Shown: one piece after another, positions 7,555 to 16,049 of the stretch | How positions within the stretch are numbered: position 1 is the stretch's first letter | Layout of the letters: each line of letters begins with the position of its first letter | Origin: Alphaproteobacteria bacterium | GTDB taxonomy: Bacteria > Pseudomonadota > Alphaproteobacteria > Elsterales > Elsteraceae | Length of the DNA: 50,674 nt | Reading direction: 5' to 3' | NCBI GenBank assembly: GCA_004292755.1 | Contig: RDXE01000046.1 | Coordinates: 1-50,674 of the forward strand | Program-made: the position numbers and the translations under genes | Notes under the pieces: model-generated | Told to the model about the DNA's origin: nothing | Databases searched by the model: none | What the model saw: the letters and a program-made list of their open reading frames with translations, nothing else

Positions 7555-9228
7555 CTAGTTCCGCCGGGTGATCCGGCCATCCAGACCAACCCGGGCGTGG
7601 CCGCCGGCAATGAAGTTGGCCACTGTCTCGTCGAGGCCTGGGCCGAAGTCATAGGGGTCGATGGCGCGCTCATTGAACATCGCAAAGCCATCGCCGCCGC
7701 GGCGATTGAAGTTGTTGAAGGCCACGGTGTAGCGGCGGGCCGTGTCAATCGCTTGCCAGGAACCATCGGACTGGCGGGTTTCGGCGCGCACCAAGCGCTG
7801 GCCCGCGGGCTTCGTTGCGTCCCACTCAATGCGCGCGCCTGCCATCTGCAGGAAGCGCCCGGTGTTGTTGGCCTGCGGATTTTCGGCCTGGCTCACGCCA
7901 TGCTCCAGCGCCGCCAACAGATCAGCACCCGTCACCTGGAAGGTGGCGATGGTGTTGCCGAACGGCAGCGCCTCCAGCACCTGACCCATGGTGACCTCGC
8001 CCGCCGCGATGGAGGTGCGAATGCCACCGCCATTCTGCAGCGCCACCTCAACCCCCTTGGAGCGGGTGCCCCACAGAATCGCATCGGCGATCACATTGCC
8101 AAAGGTGCACTCCTGATGGCGGCAGCGGGTGCGGTCGCCATCCAGTGGCTGCTCGACACGGCCAATCACCCGGCGGCGCAGGGCGTCCAAGTCACCAGAC
8201 AGGCTGGCGACGGTGGCGGCCACCTCAGCATTCGGCGTCACGCTGTTGTCCACCAGTTTGGCGTCGCCCTCCCATTTCACGGGCACGCCTGCAGCATCGA
8301 AGGTAACCTGCAAGGTGCCAAGCGCACGGCCATGCTCCCAACTGGTCACCACCAGCACGGGTTGACCACCGGGCGCGCGCTCCACAAGCGGGTAGGGGCC
8401 TTCGGCGCGCGGCACGGTGTTGGACAGCAGGGTGTGGGTGTGACCGCCAACGATAACGTCGATGCCATCGACTTGGCGGGCCAGGTCGCGGTCGGCCCCC
8501 AGGCCCAGGTGCGACAGCACCACGACTTTGGTCACGTTCTGGCTGCGGAAGCTGTCCACTGCAGCGCGGACGGTGTCGACGGCAGCAGCGAACGCGAGCG
8601 TCGGACCGGGGGAGGAGGTGATCGGCGTGTCCGGGGTCACCACACCTACCAAGCCAATGCGCTGGCCGCCGCGCTCGACAATCGTGGTGGCGGGTAGCCG
8701 CCCGCGCAGCAGGTCGTTGCGGCTGGTGTCAACATTGCCGCCCAACACAGGGAAGCGCACACCACCCAGCAGGTCCGCCAGCACTTGCGGGCCATCATCG
8801 AACTCGTGGTTGCCAACCACCATGGCGTCGTAGCCCATGCGGTTCATGGTCTCGTACACGCCGCGGGCCTTGTGGACGGTGTAGAACAGTGTGCCCTGAA
8901 ACTGGTCGCCAGCATCCAGCACCAGCGTGTTCGGGCTGGCCGCGCGGGCTGCCGCGAACAGCGTCGCAAGGCGGGCTGCACCACCAAAGCACTGGTTTTC
9001 CTGCACTTGCTGCGGCGAGCACGCCGTGCCGGAGCGATTGTTGGGCTCCAAGCGACCATGAATGTCATTGGTGTGGACGATGGTCAGCGTGTAGTCCTGC
9101 GCGGCAACCGGGGCGGTAGCGGACAGCATCGCTGCCACCACTGCACCACCCAGCGGGGTGGCCAGGGACAGGGTGCGGCGCGAGGGGTGCTTTGGCGTCT
9201 GGTCCATGGGCGTTTGGTCCTTCGACAT
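7555..9228 (-). CDS. Periplasmic 5'-nucleotidase / UshA-like metallophosphatase
   Basis: 557 aa, matching the UshA family. The N-terminus SRRTLSLATPLGGAVVAAML looks like a Tat-type twin-arginine signal ending near VAAQ. The calcineurin-like catalytic domain shows the metal ligands in order: HTNDIHGRLEPN, DAGDQFQGTLF, VVGNHEFDDG, LSHLGLGAD and VGGHTHT. The C-terminal nucleotidase domain shows ALQNGGGIRTSIAAGEVTMGQVLEALPFGNT and NNFNRRGGDGF. Such enzymes hydrolyse extracellular nucleotides to nucleosides and phosphate. Transcribed alone, ending at a strong hairpin. The chosen ATG at 9228 follows TGTCAGACCCGATG with only a weak ribosome site; the ATG at codon 8 is an alternative that would still keep the twin arginines. 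Confidence 0.93.
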   Translation of the reverse strand: MSKDQTPMDQTPKHPSRRTLSLATPLGGAVVAAMLSATAPVAAQDYTLTIVHTNDIHGRLEPNNRSGTACSPQQVQENQCFGGAARLATLFAAARAASPNTLVLDAGDQFQGTLFYTVHKARGVYETMNRMGYDAMVVGNHEFDDGPQVLADLLGGVRFPVLGGNVDTSRNDLLRGRLPATTIVERGGQRIGLVGVVTPDTPITSSPGPTLAFAAAVDTVRAAVDSFRSQNVTKVVVLSHLGLGADRDLARQVDGIDVIVGGHTHTLLSNTVPRAEGPYPLVERAPGGQPVLVVTSWEHGRALGTLQVTFDAAGVPVKWEGDAKLVDNSVTPNAEVAATVASLSGDLDALRRRVIGRVEQPLDGDRTRCRHQECTFGNVIADAILWGTRSKGVEVALQNGGGIRTSIAAGEVTMGQVLEALPFGNTIATFQVTGADLLAALEHGVSQAENPQANNTGRFLQMAGARIEWDATKPAGQRLVRAETRQSDGSWQAIDTARRYTVAFNNFNRRGGDGFAMFNERAIDPYDFGPGLDETVANFIAGGHARVGLDGRITRRN

Positions 9229-9309
9229 CGGGTCTGACAGGCAAGCGGTTGGCAGAAACGGTGGGGGCTTGGCGGCCCTGCTACAATAGGCTACCGACCG
9301 GTTATGACG

Positions 9310-9336
9310 AAAACCGCCGTCAGACGCGACGGTTTT
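9310..9336. promoter_or_regulatory. Inverted repeat between divergent 5'-nucleotidase and yggS genes
   Basis: AAAACCG (9310-9316) and CGGTTTT (9330-9336) form a 7-bp inverted repeat, with an alternative inner pairing CCGTC/GACGG. It lies 29 bases before the yggS start and about 80 bases from the divergent start, so it could be an operator or part of the yggS leader. No protein can be assigned to it. Confidence 0.35.
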
Positions 9337-9364
9337 GTGACAGCCTCAAACAGCCGGATGCACG

Positions 9365-10042
9365 ATGAACACAGCCTCAATCGCCATCGCGGACGCCCTT
9401 GCCACTCTGGAGGCGGAGATTGCAGCCGCTGCGGCCGTCGCCGGTCGTCCGCGCGCGGCAATCACGTTGACAGCAGTCAGCAAAACCCAGCCCGTAGCCC
9501 GCTTGGAGGAGGCGCTGGCAGCAGGCTTGCGCACCTTTGGCGAGAATCGCGTGCAAGAGGCAGAGGCGCGCTGGCCTGCGCTCCGGTCCCACCATTCCGA
9601 TCTGCACCTGCGCCTGATTGGGCCGCTGCAAACCAACAAGGCAGCCGACGCTGTTGCGTTGTTCGATGTGATCGAAACCGTGGACCGCGACCGGCTTGCC
9701 ATCGCCATCGCGAAGGAACAGCAGCGCCAAGGCCGCCAGATCGGCTGCCTGATCCAAGTGAACACGGGCGAGGAGCCGCAGAAGGCGGGCATCCTACCCG
9801 CCGAGGCCGATGCCTTTATTGATCGCTGCCGAGGCGAGCACGGCCTGACCATCCGCGGCCTGATGTGCATCCCACCAGCCGATCAGCCCGCCGCACCTCA
9901 CTTCGCTTTCCTGGCAGAGATGGCCCGCCGCCACGGGCTGCCAGAGTTGAGCATGGGCATGTCGGCTGATTTCGCCACCGCGATCCGCTTAGGCGCCACC
10001 CACATCCGGATCGGCTCGGCGTTGTTTGGCGCCCGCGGGTAG
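9365..10042 (+). CDS. yggS: YggS/PLPBP-family pyridoxal phosphate homeostasis protein
   Basis: 225 aa, standard length. The family binds pyridoxal 5'-phosphate through a Schiff base and helps keep vitamin B6 and amino-acid pools balanced; no enzymatic activity is established. The PLP lysine is Lys40 in LTAVSKTQP. Other family motifs are FGENRVQEAEAR, HLIGPLQTNKA-type LRLIGPLQTNKAADA, VNTGEEPQKAGILP, RGLMCIPPAD and LSMGMSADFATAIRLGATHIRIGSALFG, all intact. It stands alone here, divergent from the nucleotidase gene and convergent with a peptide-type binding protein. In many bacteria it sits next to proC or pilT genes, which is not the case in this window. Confidence 0.95.
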   Translation: MNTASIAIADALATLEAEIAAAAAVAGRPRAAITLTAVSKTQPVARLEEALAAGLRTFGENRVQEAEARWPALRSHHSDLHLRLIGPLQTNKAADAVALFDVIETVDRDRLAIAIAKEQQRQGRQIGCLIQVNTGEEPQKAGILPAEADAFIDRCRGEHGLTIRGLMCIPPADQPAAPHFAFLAEMARRHGLPELSMGMSADFATAIRLGATHIRIGSALFGARG

Positions 10043-10063
10043 TGGGACCTTCTATCCCGGTGG

Positions 10064-10090
10064 GCGGCGGGGCGTGTTGCTCCCCGCCGC
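10064..10090. terminator. Bidirectional hairpin between yggS and binding-protein gene
   Basis: GCGGCGGGG and CCCCGCCGC form a 9-bp stem around a nine-base loop. An outer CCCGG/CCGGG pair (10056-10060 with 10092-10096) extends it. It lies between two convergent genes and is symmetric, so it can serve both, though no T run follows. Confidence 0.6.
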
Positions 10091-10113
10091 GCCGGGTCAA
10101 CGGACGGGGGCAG

Positions 10114-11706
10114 CTACCGCGCCAACCACACCGCGCCAAGGTCTTGGTTGAGCAGGTGGCTGGGCGTGAAGTCCCACCCTCGCACCGAAGCGGCCATCGG
10201 GACGATGCGCTCAAACCAGAACAACGGCACCATGTAGGCCTGATTGATCAAGTGGGCCTCCATCTGGCGCAGGGTGACGCGACGCTTGGCGCGGTCCAAC
10301 TCGCCGGACTGGGCGTCGAACAGCCGGTCCAACTCGCGATCCGTGAAGCGCGCGGAATTGAGCGGCGGCGGTGAGCGGTCCATCGAGATGTACTTCACCC
10401 ATTGCAGGTTCGGCTCATCGGCAAATTCGGTCGAGAAGTCGATGATGGCATCGAAGTTGCCGGAACTCATCGCGGAGAAATAGGCTGCCGTTTCCAGGTT
10501 GGTCTGCTCCACTGTCACGCCGATCTGGCGCCACTGGTCGATCAGAAACTGTGCGGCGGTTGGGTATGGCGGCAGCGTGCGGGAGCCCAGGACAAAGCGC
10601 AGGTTGCTCTGCCCAGCCTCGGTCAAGAGGCGCCGGGCCTCGGCGCGGTTGCGCTGCATGTCGCGACCCATCAGCGGCAGCGCCTGCAGTTCTTCGTTGG
10701 TGGCGCTCAAGTCAAAGCCGGGTCGCAGCAGGCCGCCGGGATAGCGGATTTGAGAAATCCGTGACAGCGGCTGTGCCGCACCCCAGCGGTCAATCGCGAG
10801 CGCCAGCGCTTGACGCACGCGCACGTCGTTGAACGGCGCCTTCTCGGTGTTGAACGACAAGATGAAGCCGGACAACCAGGGGCCTTCAGCAAACTGGATG
10901 CGATCGCCGAGGGCCTGGCGCAGCCGGTCGCGCTCGGCTGGAGCAATGCCGCGGAATTCCGCATCCACCTGACCACCTTGCAGGGCATTCAGCATGGCTG
11001 AGCCGGTCAACAGGATGTTGCGGAAGCCATCAAGATAGGGCCGCCCCTCGCGGAAATAGCCCTCAAACCGCTTGCCAACCCATTCGGAGCCCGGCGTGCG
11101 GCTGACGAACTCGAACGGACCGGACCCCAGAATGCGCTTTTCGGGATAGCGCGGATCGGCGGCCAGAGCCGCGGCGGAGAAGATGCAGTTGTAGGGGCTC
11201 GCCAGCTTGGTCAGGAAGGATGGGTCTGGCGCGCGCAGGCGAAACACCACGGTTTCGGCATCCGGCGCGTCGATCGCGGTCACGCCAGCAAAATGCTCCC
11301 GCCGGGGGGAGTTGACGCCCTGCGGCGGGGTCTTGATCCGCTCGTAACTGGCTTTCACATCGGCTGCCGTCAGCGGGCTGCCATCGTGGAAGCGGACCGG
11401 TTGATGCAGGCGAAAGGTGTAGCTCAAGCCATCGGCAGAGGCTGTCCAGTCCCGTGCCAGATCACCCTCAATGCTGGGATAGTTTTTGGCATCAAAGCGC
11501 ACCAGGAACGAATAGTGCGGTGCCAAGTGATGGATGACGGTGAACGTATTGGCGGCGTGGCAATCGGTGGTCGGCGGTTCGGAGCCAACGGCGACCCGCA
11601 GCACGCCACCGCGGGTTGGCGTTTGCGCCAGGGCAGCGCTGGCAAGGCCAAATCCCAACACACCCACCGCCGCCCAGGCTGCGGCCCTCATGGTCCTGCT
11701 CGTCAT
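10114..11706 (-). CDS. ABC transporter substrate-binding protein, peptide/nickel family 5
   Basis: 530 aa. The signal peptide (MTSRTMRAAAWAAVGVLGFGLASAALAQ) is clear, and the mature protein begins TPTRGGVLRVAVGSEPPTTD, typical of DppA/OppA-like family 5 receptors. Further signatures are YSFLVRFDAKNYPSIEGDLARDWTAS, YTFRLHQPVRFHDGSPLTAADV, LGSGPFEFVSR and the late QMEAHLINQAYMVPLFWFERI. The ATG at 11706 follows GGGAGGAA; a longer open frame upstream is without support. No DppB, DppC, DppD or DppF genes lie in the window, so the receptor is an orphan and must serve a permease encoded elsewhere. The ligand, whether peptide, glutathione, sugar or opine, cannot be told. Confidence 0.93.
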   Translation of the reverse strand: MTSRTMRAAAWAAVGVLGFGLASAALAQTPTRGGVLRVAVGSEPPTTDCHAANTFTVIHHLAPHYSFLVRFDAKNYPSIEGDLARDWTASADGLSYTFRLHQPVRFHDGSPLTAADVKASYERIKTPPQGVNSPRREHFAGVTAIDAPDAETVVFRLRAPDPSFLTKLASPYNCIFSAAALAADPRYPEKRILGSGPFEFVSRTPGSEWVGKRFEGYFREGRPYLDGFRNILLTGSAMLNALQGGQVDAEFRGIAPAERDRLRQALGDRIQFAEGPWLSGFILSFNTEKAPFNDVRVRQALALAIDRWGAAQPLSRISQIRYPGGLLRPGFDLSATNEELQALPLMGRDMQRNRAEARRLLTEAGQSNLRFVLGSRTLPPYPTAAQFLIDQWRQIGVTVEQTNLETAAYFSAMSSGNFDAIIDFSTEFADEPNLQWVKYISMDRSPPPLNSARFTDRELDRLFDAQSGELDRAKRRVTLRQMEAHLINQAYMVPLFWFERIVPMAASVRGWDFTPSHLLNQDLGAVWLAR

Positions 11707-11783
11707 CAGTTCCTCCCGCTGTGGTCGACTCTTGACCGTCCGACCATCTGGAGTCCGTTTACCAGACAGGCTATGCTGGCGCC

Positions 11784-12002
11784 ATGTCCAAGCCACCCGT
11801 CCCCGCTTCATCCGCCCGTCCCCCCGCCCCGGCGGTGATGGATGATGATCCGAACGATCCCGTCGGCGTCGCCCTGCGCGGTGTCAATGGCAAGGTGAAG
11901 AACGCCGTCGTCACCAAGATTCGCACTCTGGTGGACAAAGACCCCGAGGCGTTTGTGCGCGGCATGCGCCAGTTCCTGTACCAGGGCGGCTCGAAGGAAT
12001 AG
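11784..12002 (+). CDS. Small conserved-looking hypothetical protein
   Basis: 72 aa. The first 25 residues are Pro/Ala/Ser-rich and probably disordered. The rest, DDDPNDPVGVALRGVNGKVKNAVVTKIRTLVDKDPEAFVRGMRQFLYQG, has the look of a compact conserved helical domain. I do not recognise a named family. Codon use matches the neighbours, with GC-rich third positions. It is divergent from the peptide-type binding protein gene (77 bases between starts) and convergent with the YbdK-type ligase gene, with 20 bases between stops. No strong ribosome site precedes the ATG, which lowers certainty of the exact start. Confidence 0.7.
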   Translation: MSKPPVPASSARPPAPAVMDDDPNDPVGVALRGVNGKVKNAVVTKIRTLVDKDPEAFVRGMRQFLYQGGSKE

Positions 12003-12022
12003 GGGATTATCGGTAAGCGGCA

Positions 12023-13150
12023 CTACAGCGCCGCCGTCTCCTCAATCAAGCTTTGCACCACGGCGCGCAACGCCTCGGCGCGGTCGGCACCAGCCGCAAG
12101 GGCGGCGTGGTACACCCGCAGCTGCCGGTCGGCTGAGGTGCCATCGGCAAGAATGGTGCGGGCGTGCGCGACCTCCGCCACACAGTCCAGCGCTTCGGCG
12201 TCGGGGGCGGTGAGGTGCAGCAGCTCTTCCAGCAATTCGGCGAAGGGCACCTTCTCGCCCCGGCCGAAATCGACCAGATCCGCCTCGGTCCCGCGGCGTT
12301 GGGCGCGCCACCGGTTCTCGCGGATCAAGTGGCGGGAATACAGGCGCCAGCGCTGGTTTTGACGCTTCAGGCGCCACAACATCCGCAGCAAACAGCGATA
12401 GAGCGCTGCAAGGCACAGCACATCCGCCAGCCGCGGGGTGGCGTCGGCGATGCGCATCTCCAGCGTTGGAAAGCGGGCGGAAGGACGGATGTCCCACCAC
12501 AGGCGGCTGGCATCCTCGATCAAGCCGGGCTCGACCAAACGCTGGACCAGCCGCTGATACTCCGACCAGCCCTCAAACACTTCGGGCAAGCCGGTGCGCG
12601 GCAAGCCATCAAAGATGGTCAGCCGATAGGATTTCAGGCCCGTCGGCTCGCCCCGCCAAAACGGCGAGGAGGTTGCAAGCGCCAGCAGATGCGGCAGGAA
12701 GTAGACCAGCTGGTTCATCAGATCGATGCGCAGCTCATCATCCTCAATGCCGACATGGACGTGCATGCCGCAGATCATCAAGCGGCGACCGGCACCTTGC
12801 AGTTCTTCCGCCAGTTGTTGGTAGCGTGCGCCCTCCGATGGGCTGGCGTTGCGCCATTCCGCGAAGGGGTGGGTGGCGGCAGCGATGGGGGCAAGGCCGC
12901 GGGCGGCGCATTCCTCAATGATCGCACCGCGCAGGCGCACCAGATCGGCCCGTGCCTCGGCCAAGCTGCGGCACGGGCGGGTTGCCACTTCGATCTGACT
13001 TTGCAGAAACTCCTTCATCACCTGTCCGGCCAGCTTGGCCTGACAAGCGTCCAACAGGTCGGGCGGGGCCACGGCCAGCGCGCCGCTGGCCCGATCCACC
13101 AAGTGGTATTCCTCCTCGATGCCGAGGGTGAAGGCCGGTTCCTGGCTCAT
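12023..13150 (-). CDS. YbdK-type carboxylate-amine ligase (GCS2 family)
   Basis: 375 aa. The start FTLGIEEEYHLVD is the GCS2 nucleotide/metal-binding signature. ATHPFAEW, CGMHVHVGIEDDELRIDLMNQL, LLALATSSPFWRGEPTGLKSYR and WWDIRPSARFPTLEMRIAD follow in the order seen in YbdK-like weak glutamate-cysteine ligases. Family members join a carboxylate, usually glutamate, to an amine with ATP; the real substrate of this subgroup is not established. The ATG at 13150 overlaps the stop of the upstream N-formylglutamate amidohydrolase gene in an ATGA, so translation is coupled and the two proteins probably act in one pathway. A long upstream open extension lies inside that gene and is not used. Confidence 0.92.
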   Translation of the reverse strand: MSQEPAFTLGIEEEYHLVDRASGALAVAPPDLLDACQAKLAGQVMKEFLQSQIEVATRPCRSLAEARADLVRLRGAIIEECAARGLAPIAAATHPFAEWRNASPSEGARYQQLAEELQGAGRRLMICGMHVHVGIEDDELRIDLMNQLVYFLPHLLALATSSPFWRGEPTGLKSYRLTIFDGLPRTGLPEVFEGWSEYQRLVQRLVEPGLIEDASRLWWDIRPSARFPTLEMRIADATPRLADVLCLAALYRCLLRMLWRLKRQNQRWRLYSRHLIRENRWRAQRRGTEADLVDFGRGEKVPFAELLEELLHLTAPDAEALDCVAEVAHARTILADGTSADRQLRVYHAALAAGADRAEALRAVVQSLIEETAAL

Positions 13151-13935
13151 TCGATCATGGCGTCGGGCGCGCCAAGCTCCAATGTGGCGAGAATGGGTGG
13201 CAGCAGCCGGGCCAGCCGGTCGGCCCAGGCCTCGCACCCCGCCTCATCGCTGATCAAATCCTGACGGATTTCAAAGGTGACGTGGGGCAGCTTCGCCGCG
13301 ACAGCATGGGTGGGCACCGTGAAGCCCGCGGGGTGACGGCCGGAGTAGGGCAGGTTATCCCCCACCACCAAATCGCCCTCGGCCTCCAGAGCTGTGAGCA
13401 ATGGCTCCGCAATGCGGCCATCCTCCCCCCACAAAATGCCGATGTGCCAGGGGCGCTGGAAGCCATCCATCACCGGCGTGCAGGAGTGCATCGACAGAAT
13501 CGCCGGGCGGATGCCGCGGGCGAAAAAGCCATCCAGCACCCGGGCAATCGCCGTGTGGTAGGGGCGAAACAGCCCCTCGATGCGCGCCGCGCGCTCCTCT
13601 GGTTCCAGCCCGACATTGCCGGGCACCGGCGTGCCATCGGACACCACCGGCATCGCCGATGCCTCGGCCGGGCAGCGGTTGCAATCAATGACCAGGCGCG
13701 AATAGCCGGACGCCACCAAAGTGGCCCCCAACGCCCGCGACAAATGCCGCGCGGTCGACAACGCCCCAATGTCATAAGCGATGTGGCGGTCAAAGGCAGC
13801 CGCCTCCACCCCCAACATCCCCAACGCCTGCGGCACTGCGCGCCCGGCGTGATCACACAACACAACAACAGGGGCCCGGCCCGGATACTCCTGGACCGTA
13901 ACCGGCGGCGGATCGCCAGGGGACAGCAACGACAT
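13147..13935 (-). CDS. N-formylglutamate amidohydrolase-like protein (second copy)
   Basis: 262 aa. The family is recognised by VVLCDHAGRAVPQALG, HIAYDIGALSTARHLSRALGA, LVIDCNRCPAEASAMPVVSDG, ILSMHSCTPVMDG and VGDNLPYSGRHPAGFTVPTHA, with the His/Asp/Glu metal-site residues in place. It belongs to a different subgroup from the HutG-like gene at 3748-4572, with which it shares only the general fold. It is the first gene of a two-gene unit with the YbdK-type ligase, joined by a 4-base overlap. That pairing suggests that one enzyme makes and the other opens an amide of glutamate or a similar acid. In this reading the protein is a general N-acyl-amino-acid or gamma-glutamyl hydrolase, which is inference. 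Confidence 0.9.
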   Translation of the reverse strand: MSLLSPGDPPPVTVQEYPGRAPVVVLCDHAGRAVPQALGMLGVEAAAFDRHIAYDIGALSTARHLSRALGATLVASGYSRLVIDCNRCPAEASAMPVVSDGTPVPGNVGLEPEERAARIEGLFRPYHTAIARVLDGFFARGIRPAILSMHSCTPVMDGFQRPWHIGILWGEDGRIAEPLLTALEAEGDLVVGDNLPYSGRHPAGFTVPTHAVAAKLPHVTFEIRQDLISDEAGCEAWADRLARLLPPILATLELGAPDAMIE

Positions 13936-14161
13936 GACGACAGGATGACGGGGCCTGCTGGGAGAGGCAAGGGGGTGGGGTTGGGGCCAATGCCGGGATA
14001 ACGGGGTTCAGGCATCCGACCGCGTGTTTGGTGTTACGACCAACACTGCGCCATCACAAACTATTGGGATCTGTCGGGGGGCAAGCCTCTATGCGACCAG
14101 ACTTTTATTTTCTGTGAGAGTGTAGGAGTCGGCTGACGATCCGCCTCAACCGTCGCCCTCC
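13936..14161. other. 226-base gap without a convincing gene
   Basis: This gap separates the amidohydrolase gene (start at 13935) from the stop of the SRPBCC gene. It contains an imperfect repeat TTGGT-N6-ACCAA within 14029-14050 and an AT-rich patch (ACTTTTATTTTC, around 14100). It probably holds the promoter of the amidohydrolase-ligase unit. No RNA gene or coding frame could be supported. Confidence 0.4.
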
Positions 14162-14575
14162 CTACCCCTCCACCCGAGCCTTCAGCTGTGCGAGGGTGGT
14201 TGGTAGGCCGTGGTTGATCGCCGGGACCAGGATGCGGGCGAGCAGGGGTTTCAGCAGCCCGCCGATGCGGACGCGGTGCAGGATTTCGGTGCCGCCGGGT
14301 GCGGGGGTCAGTTCGTGCTCGAACACCAAGTGAAAGGCCCAGGTTTTGCTGGTGAGGGTGAAGGCTTGATCGGGCTGGAGCGCCGTCACGGTGATCGGTA
14401 TCGCGCGGCCTTTGGTGGGAACCAGAGTGCCGGTTGCGCCCAGCGTCAGGCCGCCGTGCAGCACTGCGCTGCGTGTGTCTGGGTCCCAGGTGGGCCAGCC
14501 AGCAACATCTCGGTACACCGCGAAAATCGCAGGTGCTGAGGCCGCGGCGACAAGAGAGTGTGTGATCACCAGCAT
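14162..14575 (-). CDS. SRPBCC / polyketide cyclase-like lipid- or ligand-binding protein
   Basis: 137 aa, the usual length of a single START/Bet v1-like SRPBCC domain. Sequence marks are the first strand HSLVAAASAPAIFAVYRDVAGWPTWDPDTRSAVLHGGLTLG split by the expected helix pair, the later FHLVFEHELTPAPGGTEILHRVRIGG, and a long C-terminal helix ending LAQLKARVEG. Proteins of this fold bind hydrophobic ligands in a deep pocket; the ligand and role here are unknown. The ATG at 14575 is preceded by GAGGGG seven bases upstream. It starts 11 bases after the stop of the Hsp70-like gene and is probably co-transcribed with it. Confidence 0.88.
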   Translation of the reverse strand: MLVITHSLVAAASAPAIFAVYRDVAGWPTWDPDTRSAVLHGGLTLGATGTLVPTKGRAIPITVTALQPDQAFTLTSKTWAFHLVFEHELTPAPGGTEILHRVRIGGLLKPLLARILVPAINHGLPTTLAQLKARVEG

Positions 14576-14586
14576 GCTCAATCCCC

Positions 14587-15867
14587 TCACCCCACCCCCA
14601 CCAACCCCAGCGCGATGGAGACCAGCTGGTCGCCGGTTTCCACGCGGCCCGGTGGGAAGCGCTGTTCGAACAGGCGGCGCACGGCTGGCACGTATGAACT
14701 GCCACCGGTGAGGAACACGCGGTCCACCTGCTCTGGCGCCAAGCCAGCGCGGGCGAGGCAGAGGTCGACTGCGTCGGCGATGCGCTGAAGATCGGGTGCA
14801 ATCCAGGCTTCGAAGTCGCGGCGGGACAGCGGCAGCGCGATCTCGTCATCGCCCAGGCGCACGGCCAGCACGGTGTCCTGCGCGTCCGACAGGGCGCGCT
14901 TGGCGTTGGCAACGGCGCGATAGAGCAAATAGCCTTGCTCGCGCGCCAGGAACCCGATCAGGCGGCGCACCGGGGCGGGGTCCTCCGACGCGCGGGCCAA
15001 TTCATCCAGCTCCCGCAGGGTGCGCTGGCTGCGCATCAACGCCAGATGATTCCAGCGGGCCAGGTCGGCGTAGTACTGCACCGGCATGTCCAGCCACTTG
15101 CCGAAGGAGCGATAGCGCCCGCCCTTGCCCAGCAAGGGGGCGATGGCTTCTTGCACGATGCGCTGGTCAAAGGCGTCGCCCGCCACGCCAACCCCGGCGT
15201 GGCCCAGGGCATCGGCGCTGGGTTGGCCACCACCAGCACCCGGCTCAAAGCGAATGACGGAGAAGTCAGAGGTGCCGCCGCCAAAATCACCCACCAACAC
15301 CGTCGCTGGCCCAGTCAAGCGGCGGGCAAAGTGATAGGCGGCCGCCACTGGCTCGTACACAAAGCGGATGTCGGGAATGCCAAACGGCTCCAACGCCGCG
15401 CGGTAGCGCGTTTCGGCCAGGGTGTCATCGGCATCGATCCCCGCGAAGGCAACCGGGCGGCCCACCACCAACCGCTCCGGCCAGACGGGCAAATGGTCGC
15501 CGGTGTGATGGCGATAGCGGCGCAGGAAGGCATGCATCAAGTCTTCAAAGCGGAAGGTGCGGCCCTCAATCCGTGTGTCCTGGAACAGGGGGCTGGCGGC
15601 GAAGGTTTTGATCGATTGCAGGAACCGGCACTCCTCGCGCCGGTCCAAAAACACGTCGACGGCGAAGGGGCCAGCCTCCACCTCCAACTGGCGGGGCGTT
15701 GCCTCCTCATGCCAGAACGCCAGCACGGTGCGGAACACCCCGTCCGGTGCCTCGCCATGGGGAATCGGCAAGGCGAGCGGCTGGCCACCAGGGCCGGGAA
15801 TCGCGGCGACCGTGTTGGTGGTGCCGAAGTCCAGTCCCAACACCGGGGGCAGGTTGTTCAGAGTCAT
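14587..15867 (-). CDS. Hsp70-family protein, YegD-like
   Basis: 426 aa. The actin-like ATPase core is complete: phosphate-1 motif LGLDFGTTNTVAA near residue 12, phosphate-2 motif VGDFGGGTSDFSVIRF, and the adenosine motif RVFLTGGSSYVPAVRRLFEQRFP near the end. It stops there, without the substrate-binding beta-domain and lid of DnaK, as in YegD (about 450 aa). Such short Hsp70 relatives are putative chaperones with unknown clients. The ATG at 15867 gives the expected N-terminus just before the phosphate-1 motif; an upstream open extension is Arg-rich and unsupported. It is followed by the SRPBCC gene, and divergent from the DsbA-like gene 182 bases away. Confidence 0.92.
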   Translation of the reverse strand: MTLNNLPPVLGLDFGTTNTVAAIPGPGGQPLALPIPHGEAPDGVFRTVLAFWHEEATPRQLEVEAGPFAVDVFLDRREECRFLQSIKTFAASPLFQDTRIEGRTFRFEDLMHAFLRRYRHHTGDHLPVWPERLVVGRPVAFAGIDADDTLAETRYRAALEPFGIPDIRFVYEPVAAAYHFARRLTGPATVLVGDFGGGTSDFSVIRFEPGAGGGQPSADALGHAGVGVAGDAFDQRIVQEAIAPLLGKGGRYRSFGKWLDMPVQYYADLARWNHLALMRSQRTLRELDELARASEDPAPVRRLIGFLAREQGYLLYRAVANAKRALSDAQDTVLAVRLGDDEIALPLSRRDFEAWIAPDLQRIADAVDLCLARAGLAPEQVDRVFLTGGSSYVPAVRRLFEQRFPPGRVETGDQLVSIALGLVGVG

Positions 15868-16049
15868 CGCCCACTCTCGCCACACGCTTGCGGGTCGGCG
15901 GGTGTAGCGGCTTGCGGGCCGTCTCGCAAGGGAGGCAATGCGCGCTGCCATGCCATTGCCCCCTTTGGGGTTAAGACTATCTGCCCTGTCGATTGAAGTG
16001 GCGCTGGCACGGCGCTATCGTCCGGCGCCGCGAGAGTAGGGATGACGTC

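Noticed and set aside
12164-13264. 366-codon open frame on the plus strand
   Set aside because: It is antisense to the YbdK-type ligase gene, and its product has no recognisable domain.
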